Shown here: positions 1-8,437 of the stretch, piece after piece
Numbering within the stretch: position 1 is the first letter of the stretch
Layout: each line of letters begins with the position of its first letter
Origin: Deltaproteobacteria bacterium
Lineage (GTDB): Bacteria; Bdellovibrionota_C; UBA2361; SZUA-149; JADZAE01
Direction of reading: 5' to 3'
DNA: 64,000 bases
Assembly: GCA_020852715.1 (NCBI GenBank)
Contig: JADZAE010000052.1
Span: 1 to 64,000, forward strand
Translations under genes and position numbers: made by a program
The notes under the pieces: generated by a model
The model's input: the letters and a program-made list of their open reading frames with translations, nothing else
What the model was told of the DNA's origin: nothing
Database searches by the model: none

Positions 1-96
1 ACGTTAATACTATTCTGTTCTCGTAGATTTGCGTAAATCTTTTGCTAAATATTTGACCCCGCCTCTAAATCCCTCTTAACCCCTCACCATTATTCA

Positions 97-846
97 TTAA
101 ACAGGTCCTCTGAGAAGCGTGAGAAGGTTGGTGAGGGCGGTGATGGCGGGGGGGTAGTCGAGGGTTTGGGCTTCGCTGAGAGCGGCCTCGAGTTTGGTTT
201 TGAGGAAGCGATATGGGTCTTGGGCAATAGATTGCGGTGTCATGCTTAGTTGCTCTGATAGGCACAGGGCAATTTGCTCTCCACTAGCGTCTGTCCTTGC
301 GACAGTGATAAATGGTTGTGCGTTAATTAGAAGCCATGTGCTTAAACAAGGATTGGCGGTTATTTCGATTTGCTGCGCTCCGGCCTTGAGGTTTTGAATT
401 TCTATGCTTTTAACCCAATTGCAAGCATGGTCACTTGCTTCATTTTGCAAATGGCCAGTGTGCCCTCTTACATGTTTGGGCTCAACTTTAAGCCCTTGAG
501 TTAAATTTAAATAGCTCCGCCAAAGTCCTTGATTTTTTACCGGCTCTTTATTGGCAGTGAGCCAACCGTTTTTTTGCCAGCGCCAAATATATTCCGTAGC
601 ACTTTTTAATGTGTACTCGCTATCTGCCGTCCAAACTATTTTTTCTTGCTCGAGTTTGTTGTCTGCAATGATTTGTTTTACAAAAGCAAATCCTAGTAGA
701 GCAGCCGTAATTTCGGCTTCGTTATTTGTCGCCTTTCCCAAATACGCGACAATTCCCCAACGGTTGTCAGTAGATTCAATGATGCAGGCCCCGGCGGCTC
801 TTTGCCCGGAATCACTGCCTCCATCGGAATAGATTGCAATCGCCAC
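97..846 (-). CDS. RNase HI-family protein with C-terminal extension
   Basis: A 249-residue protein whose first ~145 residues form an RNase H fold. The catalytic set is visible: D8 in YSDGGSD, E43 in NNEAE, D75 in TADSE, H129 in RGHTGH and D139 in NEASDH. The enzyme family cleaves the RNA strand of RNA:DNA hybrids, including Okazaki primers and R-loops. Ordinary bacterial RNase HI is about 150 residues; here ~100 extra residues follow the core, without a motif I recognise. It is not the N-terminal hybrid-binding domain seen in some RNases H. It lies 2 bp downstream of the BrnA-like gene and probably shares its transcript. The enzymatic call is firm; the role of the tail is unknown. Confidence 0.85.
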   Translation of the reverse strand: MAIAIYSDGGSDSGQRAAGACIIESTDNRWGIVAYLGKATNNEAEITAALLGFAFVKQIIADNKLEQEKIVWTADSEYTLKSATEYIWRWQKNGWLTANKEPVKNQGLWRSYLNLTQGLKVEPKHVRGHTGHLQNEASDHACNWVKSIEIQNLKAGAQQIEITANPCLSTWLLINAQPFITVARTDASGEQIALCLSEQLSMTPQSIAQDPYRFLKTKLEAALSEAQTLDYPPAITALTNLLTLLRGPV

Positions 847-848
847 AC

Positions 849-1196
849 TTAATCCCCTTTTATTTTTAGCTGTTCTTTTAGGCGCTCGTAAAAGGAACTA
901 TCAGTAAGGATTCTTTCCCCTATCATTTTTGCCAGCAGTTCCACGTTATTCCCGCGAATATGCTCTCTAAGAGCATCGTTAATGAGCATCTGATATGAAC
1001 GGCCTTCTTTCCTCGCTTTTTTCTTAAAATAGTCCATCACATCGCCGTCAAAATTTAGCGTCGCTTTCACTTTGGTATGTTTAAGCGGTTCCTCCGCGGC
1101 AGATCTTCCGGCTCCGGGAATAGTTTCACTTTCAGATTTTCGAAATAATGTGCGCCGTGTGAGCCTATCAAAATCCGGCTCAGGTTTATTGTTCAT
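849..1196 (-). CDS. BrnA/CopG-like ribbon-helix-helix protein (orphan antitoxin-like)
   Basis: A protein of about 115 residues. Its middle contains a pattern typical of the BrnA antitoxin family: a short beta strand (KATLNFDGDVMDYF), then KKARKEGRSYQMLINDALREH, read as ribbon-helix-helix. In BrnTA modules such proteins neutralise the RNase toxin BrnT and repress their own promoter. No BrnT-like gene is adjacent; the upstream neighbour is a large membrane protein whose stop overlaps this start by 11 nt. The start is taken at the ATG at 1196, 9 nt after an AGGAG motif; a TTG two codons upstream is also possible. It may act only as a DNA-binding regulator. Confidence 0.65.
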   Translation of the reverse strand: MNNKPEPDFDRLTRRTLFRKSESETIPGAGRSAAEEPLKHTKVKATLNFDGDVMDYFKKKARKEGRSYQMLINDALREHIRGNNVELLAKMIGERILTDSSFYERLKEQLKIKGD

Positions 1197-2568
1197 ACTC
1201 AAGCACTCCTCTTAGCAGCGGCCCCCGCATAATTCCAGCTAGCTGGTTTTTATAAAATAAAGCATATGATAATTTACCCGTTTCCCTATCAGGTAGCGGA
1301 TAGCGAGCAACTATCTCCAACGTTCCTGAACGCGGAGATAAGGCGTCTCCAGGAACTTCTTTGCCGTAACTATCATAGACGACTAAGGATGAAGATTGAG
1401 GCGGAATAAATTTCAAATGCTTCATCGCTATCTCATCAAAAAGCAAATTATCGGCTATTTGCAGCACATCGTGTTCAGAATCCGTTACGGCTATTAAAAA
1501 ACGATCCGCCAACAACCAGCGATAATTCTTCTCCGTATCTGTCACTAGGAGGCGAAAAACCAAAGTTTTATTTTCTATATAGGCCTTGTTAACATTTAAC
1601 ACTGTGCCCGCCGGCATATTTTTGGACTCGCGTCCCTGATAAACCAGATAAATGGAACTAGCGCCAGCAATGACAATAGCTAAAAGTATCGTACTCAGGC
1701 GTAAAAGATAAGGATTGGCCTTCTCAAAGTCAAAAAGGCTGGCTTTAGGCAATAAGCCTAAATCATGTTCAGCTGCCTGAGGAAGCAACAAGATAAATAG
1801 CGCGGCCCAAACTCCGATAGCTAAACATTCGAACACTGAGGACAGAGCCACCTGAAAAGCTAAGGAAAACAGGTTATGCTCACCACCAGAAATAATTTGA
1901 CTGCTACTCATCGGCAACACCAGCACAATCCAAAACAGTAGCGTCATACTTAACGTTGGCAAGAGCTGAAGACCCGCTAGATTAATAGAACGAACGAGGC
2001 CGACATTCCAAGCCTGCGAAAAGAAAATAGACTGATTTGCCGGTTTTTGCCGATATGAATATCCATCCTCTTCATCTTCAAACAACTCGACTTCATCGTC
2101 GTCTTTATTCTGTCCTACCGGCGCATAGTAGGTATCAGCAACAGCAAATGCCGGCGCCCAGGTGAAAAATATGGCAAAAAATATGAGCAAAGGATTTGCC
2201 AGCGTGAAAGCAATAAAAACAGAAACCGCAATAAAGCTAAAATATATTTTTGGTAAAAAGCTAATTGCTCTTAGCGAAAGACCTCTCAACGAGGCTTTTC
2301 CGCCACGAGCGGCATCGATCATTAACATCATAATGGCGGCAATCAACCACGCCGTGGGTAACGAATTTAGAATACTTAAATAAATTACTTCCCGATTCCC
2401 CAGAGGTAGATAGTAAGAAATGTAAGTGCTTATCAAATCGGTTATAAAACAAGGAATAGCAAGATAGACCAATGAACGCTTGCGAGCATAGGCAAAATTA
2501 AAAGCAGTAGCAAAAAAGATTGTGGCCCGTGGACGGGAGTTAATTATCATTTGCTCACTGGCTGCCAT
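1186..2568 (-). CDS. Multi-spanning membrane protein of unknown function
   Basis: A 460-residue protein with roughly seven or eight hydrophobic segments in its first ~310 residues. An acidic cytosolic-looking loop (DDDEVELFEDEEDG, around 150-170) interrupts them. After the last membrane segment a ~150-residue soluble, beta-rich domain follows with no recognisable motif. The GTG/ATG region near 2568 is preceded by AAAGGAG with long spacing. It is the first gene of a three-gene minus-strand unit with the BrnA-like protein and RNase HI, and its end overlaps the next start. I do not recognise the family; a role in envelope or membrane homeostasis would be a guess. Confidence 0.7.
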   Translation of the reverse strand: MAASEQMIINSRPRATIFFATAFNFAYARKRSLVYLAIPCFITDLISTYISYYLPLGNREVIYLSILNSLPTAWLIAAIMMLMIDAARGGKASLRGLSLRAISFLPKIYFSFIAVSVFIAFTLANPLLIFFAIFFTWAPAFAVADTYYAPVGQNKDDDEVELFEDEEDGYSYRQKPANQSIFFSQAWNVGLVRSINLAGLQLLPTLSMTLLFWIVLVLPMSSSQIISGGEHNLFSLAFQVALSSVFECLAIGVWAALFILLLPQAAEHDLGLLPKASLFDFEKANPYLLRLSTILLAIVIAGASSIYLVYQGRESKNMPAGTVLNVNKAYIENKTLVFRLLVTDTEKNYRWLLADRFLIAVTDSEHDVLQIADNLLFDEIAMKHLKFIPPQSSSLVVYDSYGKEVPGDALSPRSGTLEIVARYPLPDRETGKLSYALFYKNQLAGIMRGPLLRGVLEYEQ

Positions 2569-2941
2569 AGCGTTTATCTATCTCCTTTATATACCAACAC
2601 CAAGGACTAAATGAACTTTCAATATGAAAAGCGCAAATGCTTTCAATCCATATCCTTAGGTAATGATGTACTTTTGTTTGGCTCTTAATTCAGCCTCCAT
2701 GGTTTCATTTATACCAAACTCTAGAATAGTTTTACCTAGTAAAGTAATGTTTAAGATCTTTAATTTAACCTACTTCTTGATTACGGCATAAAACCTCCAT
2801 TAGCTACAACAAATTGTCTGCTCGGTAAAGTAATGCCTAGATGGGCACAAACTTCCAGCGAAAAACTAATTCATTGTCAGGTTAAATAAACATCGATATC
2901 TGTAATAAGCGGTAGGTAAAGAAATCATAATTTTTAAGGCA
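2569..2941. other. Intergenic region, divergent promoters expected
   Basis: 373 bases between divergently transcribed membrane-protein genes. It is AT-rich, and I find no convincing open frame, RNA gene or strong repeat. A short word (TAAAGTAATG) occurs twice, about 80 bp apart (near 2742 and 2826), which may be chance. Promoters for both neighbours should lie here, but no clear -35/-10 pair stands out. Confidence 0.4.
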
Positions 2942-3544
2942 ATGTTTAGTGACCTAGTAGGATTATATGTCCTCATGATACTCACTCTCTCCTGGTATGT
3001 GGGACACCTTCCCTGGGAGCTTCCGGCTTTGTATTCTGCGCTTGTGTTGACTGCGATAATTATCAAAACACAAAGAGAATACCAAAGGGGCCGCTTTATC
3101 ACCCAGCTAAAATCCTGTCGTGGCGAATTGCGATCAGGCTCTACCGTGCTTATTGATGGCCTCATGCTGCGCTACGATAGTATCCTTACCACCTATCATT
3201 TAACCATTGGGGCTATCGCTTCGTTAATTAAAGTCCCTTCATTGTATTTGCTGCATAAACCCGAGGATAAACACGCCGGCATATTTTATACTGGAGTATC
3301 CTTGATTTTTGGTTGGTGGACTTTCCCTAGTGGGGTGTCTCTGACCACTTATAACCTTTATAAAAACACGCATGGTGGCGAAACTATCTCCATTAAGGAT
3401 CTCGTAGACCCGAACCTCGAAAATAACACGGATAAATTCAAGAGGTTAAAAGCGCGCTTGGAGCTTGAAATCCAAAAGAACTTAAAACCAAGCCCGATAA
3501 ACCTAAAAAAATCAGTCGAGGCGATAAAAAGCCTCAAAAAATAA
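2942..3544 (+). CDS. Small membrane protein of unknown function
   Basis: A 200-residue protein. Two hydrophobic segments lie near the N-terminus (residues ~3-20 and ~28-45) and another hydrophobic region around 85-130 contains FGWWTFPSG. A lysine-rich soluble tail follows (KKSVEAIKSLKK at the end). The start is an ATG with AAGG 3-4 nt upstream; a later start is possible. It is transcribed alone and followed by a hairpin with a long T run. I do not recognise a family. Confidence 0.6.
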   Translation: MFSDLVGLYVLMILTLSWYVGHLPWELPALYSALVLTAIIIKTQREYQRGRFITQLKSCRGELRSGSTVLIDGLMLRYDSILTTYHLTIGAIASLIKVPSLYLLHKPEDKHAGIFYTGVSLIFGWWTFPSGVSLTTYNLYKNTHGGETISIKDLVDPNLENNTDKFKRLKARLELEIQKNLKPSPINLKKSVEAIKSLKK

Positions 3545-3606
3545 AAAATCGCACCTACTTACCTTAAAATTTGAAAATCACTAAAGGGTGGGCGCGATTT
3601 TTTTGA
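3544..3606 (+). terminator. Probable Rho-independent terminator
   Basis: AAAAATCGC just after the stop of the 200-residue gene can pair with GCGATTTTT about 45 nt later, and seven T residues end the second arm. The loop is long and internally unpaired, so the call is moderate. Confidence 0.5.
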
Positions 3607-3824
3607 GGGCTACCCAAAGAGAGACTGAGTTTTTTTGGTTTAATAAATCGGCTACTGCCGTTTTTAGGATAAACGAGATCAAATCCAAAGTTTCGGCCTA
3701 TAGAGAAGCTAAGAAAAAACAATGCGGATTCGATAAGCTATCGTTAAAATCAGCTTCATGCGTTGACACTTTTACAGATTTGCTGATAGCTAACTCTTAA
3801 CACCTTTGAAGGAGGGTTAAATCC

Positions 3825-4043
3825 ATGGAAGTTAGGCAGGAAACGTGTAAACACTGCAAAGGCAGTGGGTATGATGTTAGAAGAAATAGGCATTGCCTTC
3901 CCTGCGATGCATCGGGAGAGGTTCCGGCAGATTACAATTCGAAGTTTTTACCTGCTGCCCCCCCTGCTGACTACCAGCTCAGAACATGCGCCAACGCAAA
4001 ACCTGAGCTACTAGCAACCAGGGCATTTTTGATTTTTAAATAG
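3825..4043 (+). CDS. DnaJ-type zinc-finger mini-protein 1
   Basis: A 72-residue protein starting at an ATG with AAGGAGGG upstream. The first ~35 residues carry CKHCKGSG followed by CLPCDASG. This is the CxxCxGxG pair that binds one zinc ion in the cysteine-rich domain of DnaJ and in the small Bacillus protein anti-TRAP. The rest (alanine- and proline-rich) has no motif. It is followed by its own terminator and then by a second gene of the same design, so the two look like a tandem duplication. Function unknown; a protein-protein adaptor or RNA-regulator antagonist is possible by analogy only. Confidence 0.65.
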   Translation: MEVRQETCKHCKGSGYDVRRNRHCLPCDASGEVPADYNSKFLPAAPPADYQLRTCANAKPELLATRAFLIFK

Positions 4044-4057
4044 GGATGGTGTTTTTT

Positions 4058-4079
4058 GGGTGCAAATTGCACCCTTTTT
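4058..4079 (+). terminator. Rho-independent terminator
   Basis: GGGTGC, a five-base loop AAATT, GCACCC, then TTTTT. It sits 15 bp after the stop of the first zinc-finger mini-gene and separates it from the second. Confidence 0.8.
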
Positions 4080-4193
4080 AATTTCTAGCTTTAAATCACT
4101 GATTTTCTGAGGGCTTAACTTTTCACCAGGTAGGAATGGACTTTGGCGCTTGTTTATTGCCTATAAGGATCTGCACCTAGAAAGGAGATTGCC

Positions 4194-4418
4194 ATGGGTT
4201 ACCGATTCGATGAATGTCCCCGCTGCGAGGGAAACGGTTCGGATAGGAATGGTGGAACATGCTCACGTTGCGGAGGCGATGGCTACGTCATTATCATTTA
4301 TGACGATAAAACCGAGGAGCAGGCGAATCTGTTGTTTAAGACTTTGTTGCTGGACGTGTTGGTATCAGCGCAAAAATTTACACCACTCGCCGCTAGAGGC
4401 AGCAATTTAATCAATTGA
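4194..4418 (+). CDS. DnaJ-type zinc-finger mini-protein 2
   Basis: A 74-residue protein with an excellent ribosome site (AAGGAG, 5-6 nt before ATG). Residues 8-30 hold CPRCEGNG and CSRCGGDG, two perfect CxxCxGxG knuckles predicted to bind one zinc. A beta-like YVIIIYDD stretch follows, then a helix with leucines, which could mediate oligomerisation. It resembles half of the DnaJ cysteine-rich domain and anti-TRAP-like proteins. It lies 150 bp after the paralogous mini-gene and converges on nrdG. Real by codon texture and RBS; function not known. Confidence 0.7.
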   Translation: MGYRFDECPRCEGNGSDRNGGTCSRCGGDGYVIIIYDDKTEEQANLLFKTLLLDVLVSAQKFTPLAARGSNLIN

Positions 4419-4440
4419 ATTTTAATTAAGGTCAGATGCC

Positions 4441-4472
4441 GGGGAGAGGCGATCAAAAGTCTCTCTTTTTTG
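4441..4472 (+). terminator. Probable terminator after zinc-finger gene 2
   Basis: GAGAG (4444-4448) pairs with CTCTC (4461-4465) and is followed by TTTTTT. The loop is 12 nt, so moderate strength. It lies between convergent transcripts and just before the nrdG stop. Confidence 0.55.
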
Positions 4473-4482
4473 TTTTTTACGA

Positions 4483-5181
4483 TTATCTAATTTCCAGTTC
4501 ACTCACGCTATCTTGAAGCTGCTGAGCAATTTCTTTAAGCCTCTCTGCTGAGGTTCGGCTTTGTGTTCGCAGACGCGCGTCAGGCAAATTCTCCCGCGGT
4601 AAAAAGGGCTGAATAACATAGCGCTTACTACCGGTAACGAGATTTTTGATACGTTGAATTTCCGCATCAGTATGAAACTTCTCTAAAACCGTGGTGCGAA
4701 ACTCGTAATCGACCCTTGAGGTTTTGATGATTTTTATACTTTCAGCCACAGCACCGATGTTGTTGTAACCGGTCAGCCCTTCATAGCTTTCCAGTGAGCA
4801 TTTGATATCCATGGCCACATAATCGACTAACTCCAGCACCTCTTTTAACATACGCGGATTAGAGCCATTGGTATCGAGCTTTATTTTAAACCCATAGCTT
4901 TTTATAAAGCGAATCAACTCCGGTAAATTCGGGTGCACAGTCGGTTCGCCACCGCTAATCACTGCACCTTCCACCCAATTAGAGCGAAAGTCTTGGCAAG
5001 CTTTATCTAATTGCGCCCACGGAATGCCTTCTTGTTGTTCGCCTAGCAGCTCGGCGTTATGGCAAAAACGGCAGCCGAAATTACAACCGCTAGTGAAAAA
5101 CACCATGGCTAAATAGCCCGGGTAATCGACCATCGACGGTTGCTTAAGATAAGCATAAGCCGGAGAACCGCCTAAGTTCAT
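4483..5181 (-). CDS. nrdG: Anaerobic ribonucleotide reductase activating protein (radical SAM)
   Basis: A 232-residue radical SAM protein. The [4Fe-4S]-binding CxxxCxxC motif is CNFGCRFCHN at residues ~33-42, followed by the SAM-binding SGGEPT (~79-84). It cleaves S-adenosylmethionine to generate the glycyl radical on NrdD. It is the last gene of a minus-strand nrdD - redoxin - nrdG unit and overlaps the redoxin stop by 4 nt (ATGA type). This linkage, together with the length and motif, makes the assignment firm. Control should come from the NrdR-box promoter upstream of nrdD. Confidence 0.92.
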   Translation of the reverse strand: MNLGGSPAYAYLKQPSMVDYPGYLAMVFFTSGCNFGCRFCHNAELLGEQQEGIPWAQLDKACQDFRSNWVEGAVISGGEPTVHPNLPELIRFIKSYGFKIKLDTNGSNPRMLKEVLELVDYVAMDIKCSLESYEGLTGYNNIGAVAESIKIIKTSRVDYEFRTTVLEKFHTDAEIQRIKNLVTGSKRYVIQPFLPRENLPDARLRTQSRTSAERLKEIAQQLQDSVSELEIR

Positions 5182-5564
5182 AGCCCTTTGGCCTTACCAA
5201 GCACATCAGTTATCATCTGCGGAGTGATAATTCCCCTGCCCTTTTCCGAATAGTCTGTCTCTAACCCAATGTAGCGCCAAGGACGGCTTAAGCTATCGCT
5301 TGTTTGTATATCGGGGTTGATAATCGGCTCATACTCGCCGCGATTATTTACCTTCTCTATAAAAAACGATGGAATACGCTGCGGGTTAAGCGCCTCAGCC
5401 TTAACAAAGGACACCAAGCCATCTTCCGTTTCTACATCGCGATAGCTTTTCTCAAAATCTTGCCACTGCTCGTTACTTAACAAACCATCAAGGCGCTCGT
5501 TAAGCACTTTGCATTTGTCGCAACCCTTCTTCCCGTAAACACTGATCCGATAAGTCTTCCCCAT
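5178..5564 (-). CDS. Glutaredoxin/NrdH-like redoxin
   Basis: About 128 residues with a thioredoxin-fold signature: GKKGCDKCK (active-site CxxC, residues ~11-17) and a cis-proline in RIPSFF. The start is the ATG at 5564, chosen because GGAGG stands 5 nt before it; an upstream TTG is less likely. The start lies 65 nt inside the end of nrdD, in another frame. Its place between nrdD and nrdG suggests it donates electrons to the reductase. Class III enzymes of the redoxin-dependent subtype use thioredoxin or glutaredoxin rather than formate. The redox fold is seen; the partnership is inferred from position. Confidence 0.8.
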   Translation of the reverse strand: MGKTYRISVYGKKGCDKCKVLNERLDGLLSNEQWQDFEKSYRDVETEDGLVSFVKAEALNPQRIPSFFIEKVNNRGEYEPIINPDIQTSDSLSRPWRYIGLETDYSEKGRGIITPQMITDVLGKAKGL

Positions 5565-8331
5565 ATTTTCCTCCATCAATCTCTACAACAATAGAATCTA
5601 CAATACTTCTGGCGGTCACAATGTGCTCATTAATGTCACCGCGGGCAGCCCCTTCCACAGTGTAAATACCGCGATGCCTGTCTACGAGCTCACCGTAGCG
5701 CTTAGATCTGTTCCAGTTCTGTACTTTACTAAAATAACCGACTACGCGAGTTTCTCCGACCACATTATCAGAATTACAGTGCTGACAATTATCCATTAGC
5801 CCGCGGCTTGTCTGGAAGCAATCAAAGCAGTGGGTAAACTCCGGCGAAATAGTAAGCTGTGCTGATTGCGAATAATGAAAAGTATTGCTGATTAAGCTAG
5901 CAATCGCACCCGCTGATGGACGCTCTTCGCCGATAAAAGCGTGAATGATAGCACCTGATTCAATCATGCTGTGAAATTTGCTTTGCTCACGAATACGTTC
6001 AACCAACGAAACCTGCGCCTCCGGAATAAGATGCACAGAATTAGTATAATAGGCCACATCTTCGCTATCCCCGCGCACAATATCTCTCGCCTCTTCCGCA
6101 AAATAAATTAAATCCGTGCGCGCCATACGACGAGCTGCGCTTTCTGCCGGACTTTCTTCTAAGCTGAATTTGAGATTGTGCAGCTTGCTTAGCTCTTTCA
6201 CTTTCATATACATTTTTGCCACTAAGCGCAGTGCCATATCCATTGACTGCTCATCTTCGTGAAAGTGCTTACCCGTTAAGAAACGAATGGCATCGTTTAC
6301 GCCAATTAAACCAATAATATAGGTGCATTTATCCAGCTCGACATAAGGGCGACCATCGCAAGCAGGGCGACCGATTTGGTGTAGCGGCCGACCGGGGCCG
6401 CTCATCATCTCAGCAGCCTTAACTTTCTTTTCCAAATGTGCCTTAACTGCCAGCTCGATCATTTTCTCTACTTCTTCCCAGACGCCATCAAGATTGCGCT
6501 TACCATTGCGAGCGGCGCGATAGGCCGATTGTGGGATATTAATAGTCACATTCTGAAAGCCGCAAAAACGCATGGATTCCGGATGAGCAAGCATGCGGTT
6601 ATCATTGATCGTTGTGCGCAGGCGGCAGCAAGCCGATAAGGTAACGGCATCGCGGTCGAAAATAAAATAAGTCGAACCGTTCTTGCTCGCCACATCACAT
6701 GCTTCAAGGAATATCTTATACTGCTCATGATCGGTAAAAGTTTCCTCGCTCACATGGAAATCGCATTTAGGAAATTCAAAAACACGACCATGCCTATCCC
6801 CGTCAGCAAACACCTCCAAAAGCGCCGAAGCAAAAAGGCGCGCCTCAGCCTCATAATCACCGTAAGTAACAATCTTCTCGCCACGGTTTCTTAGCTCTTC
6901 TTCCACCTGAGCATCATAAATCATACCGTGTTGCTTATCGGCTAATTCACGAAGCTTAAGCTGTTTATTGCCGGAGTCATCTATATAGTAAAGATCCATG
7001 AGAGGGTTGCCGTTAGCATCTTGGTCTTCTCTTAGTTCTTCTACTAGCGAAACTTTACGGCCATCAGCAAGTCGGAGCATGTAGACTCCTCCTCCACCTA
7101 CCGCCGGCACTTTCTTTAAGTAACTAGGTATGCCCGTGTGGATATTAAAATCGAGGAATAACGTTTGTCCACCCCGTGAAAATGCGTTTTGCGAGCCGTT
7201 AAATATCAACTCCTGAGCAACTTGCTTATACTGCTTTTTATTCAAACCTTCTAAAAGCGGAGCATAAAACACATTAATATAGGCAATGCCTAAGGCGCCG
7301 GCGTAGTTAGCTTGCATGGAAGCAAGAAAAGTATTGAGGTGCCCCGTTAGCACAGACGCGCTGCGGGCGGGTTTAGATTCGGTGTTGAGGTTAACTAAAT
7401 TTTTTAGCCCGTATTTTTTTACATACTCTACTGAATGCGACGAACAGTAAACACGATGCGGATAGCCTAAGTCGTGCAGGTGAATACTTCCTGTATCATG
7501 AGCTCTCTTTACGTCAGCTGAGAAAATAGTATCCAGTGCCCATTGTTTTAGGATTAACTCAGCGAGCCCTAAATTCACGGCTTCGGGATTGTTGGAAACG
7601 ATATTACTGTTTTCGGTGGATTTAGAAAACATTAACTCTTCTACAAAGCTTTTATTCACGGCATACAAAGATAAATCGCGCAACTGCTCGCGATAGCCCA
7701 TCTCGGCCAGCTCGTTATTAGCTAACTCACGAATAAGCGTGGTGCTTACCGTGTCAAAATCACCCATGATAATCTGATTTTCTACGGCTTTGGCCACAGC
7801 ATGAGCCACTTCAACGGGCAATTTGGTTTCAGTAAGTAGCTGCTCTACTATTCTCTGCCTATCCCAGGGACGTGTGATATTTTTGGATACTGACTCCACG
7901 AGTAAAAGACTGGTATCTGTAATATCCATCTTTTTGCCATTGCCTTTGTCTTCACGAACCTTGATTTTCTGGCGGGCCAGTTCGCGTTGCTTGCGGTAGC
8001 GTTTGTAGGCGGCAACCTCTCGAGATTTTCCATCTTCGGCTAAAACCACTTCCACCAAATCTTGAACATGTTCGATTTCGGGAACGCGACGACCCTGTTC
8101 ATCAGCATGAACGTAATAATCACTTTGTTTATTATTGAGCTCTTGCATAACATGCTCTGTGATTGATTCAGAAGCATGTTCATCAAATGATTGATTTTCT
8201 TTCCTGGCTACGCTTTCAAAAGCTTTTGCGATAGCGTGCTCAATTTTATCTGCGTTAAAGGGAACGACGACGCCGTTTCTTTTCTTAAAACCATCAAAAC
8301 CAAAATTATCGCCAACAAATGCACTTGCCAT
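5500..8331 (-). CDS. nrdD: Anaerobic (class III) ribonucleoside-triphosphate reductase
   Basis: About 943 residues. An ATP-cone regulatory domain lies near the N-terminus (RNGVVVPFNADKIEHAIAKA, then KRYRKQRELAR). The glycyl-radical barrel follows, with a C-terminal zinc site (CFDC...CQHC) and the glycyl-radical loop RVVGYFS near residue 865. It reduces ribonucleotides to deoxyribonucleotides without oxygen. The start is placed at the ATG at 8331 because GGAGG is 9 nt upstream; an in-frame ATG at 8340 directly abuts the Shine-Dalgarno. About 78 residues follow the radical glycine, against ~30 in the enterobacterial enzyme. The last 22 codons overlap the redoxin gene. Confidence 0.93.
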   Translation of the reverse strand: MASAFVGDNFGFDGFKKRNGVVVPFNADKIEHAIAKAFESVARKENQSFDEHASESITEHVMQELNNKQSDYYVHADEQGRRVPEIEHVQDLVEVVLAEDGKSREVAAYKRYRKQRELARQKIKVREDKGNGKKMDITDTSLLLVESVSKNITRPWDRQRIVEQLLTETKLPVEVAHAVAKAVENQIIMGDFDTVSTTLIRELANNELAEMGYREQLRDLSLYAVNKSFVEELMFSKSTENSNIVSNNPEAVNLGLAELILKQWALDTIFSADVKRAHDTGSIHLHDLGYPHRVYCSSHSVEYVKKYGLKNLVNLNTESKPARSASVLTGHLNTFLASMQANYAGALGIAYINVFYAPLLEGLNKKQYKQVAQELIFNGSQNAFSRGGQTLFLDFNIHTGIPSYLKKVPAVGGGGVYMLRLADGRKVSLVEELREDQDANGNPLMDLYYIDDSGNKQLKLRELADKQHGMIYDAQVEEELRNRGEKIVTYGDYEAEARLFASALLEVFADGDRHGRVFEFPKCDFHVSEETFTDHEQYKIFLEACDVASKNGSTYFIFDRDAVTLSACCRLRTTINDNRMLAHPESMRFCGFQNVTINIPQSAYRAARNGKRNLDGVWEEVEKMIELAVKAHLEKKVKAAEMMSGPGRPLHQIGRPACDGRPYVELDKCTYIIGLIGVNDAIRFLTGKHFHEDEQSMDMALRLVAKMYMKVKELSKLHNLKFSLEESPAESAARRMARTDLIYFAEEARDIVRGDSEDVAYYTNSVHLIPEAQVSLVERIREQSKFHSMIESGAIIHAFIGEERPSAGAIASLISNTFHYSQSAQLTISPEFTHCFDCFQTSRGLMDNCQHCNSDNVVGETRVVGYFSKVQNWNRSKRYGELVDRHRGIYTVEGAARGDINEHIVTARSIVDSIVVEIDGGKYGEDLSDQCLREEGLRQMQSA

Positions 8332-8389
8332 ACCGCACATCCTCCAAAGAATGATTATAATCAGCTATCAATATTCAAAATTCTTCAGA

Positions 8390-8405
8390 CAACAATATCT
8401 AGTGG
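8390..8405 (-). promoter_or_regulatory. NrdR box 1 (proximal), nrdD operon
   Basis: The 16-bp site matches the known NrdR consensus ACACTATATATAGTGT at about 11 positions, including the conserved GTG arm. It overlaps the -10 element. NrdR is the (d)ATP-sensing repressor of ribonucleotide reductase genes. Confidence 0.75.
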
Positions 8406-8421
8406 TTTTCAAAAGTGTCAA
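8392..8421 (-). promoter_or_regulatory. nrdD promoter (-35 TTGACA, -10 TATTGT)
   Basis: Reading the minus strand, TTGACA (8421-8416) is followed after 18 nt by TATTGT (8397-8392), about 60 nt before the nrdD start. Both elements are touched by the two NrdR boxes, as expected for repression by promoter occlusion. Confidence 0.75.
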
Positions 8422-8437
8422 CCACCAAATATTGTGG
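8422..8437 (-). promoter_or_regulatory. NrdR box 2 (distal), nrdD operon
   Basis: Sixteen bp with about 12 matches to the NrdR consensus, centred 32 bp (three helical turns) from box 1 and abutting the -35 element. Paired boxes an integral number of turns apart are the hallmark of NrdR operators. Confidence 0.75.

Noticed and set aside
3588-3800. 70-codon plus-strand frame before the first zinc-finger gene
   Set aside because: It begins inside a terminator arm with GTG, has no ribosome site and no protein-like pattern.
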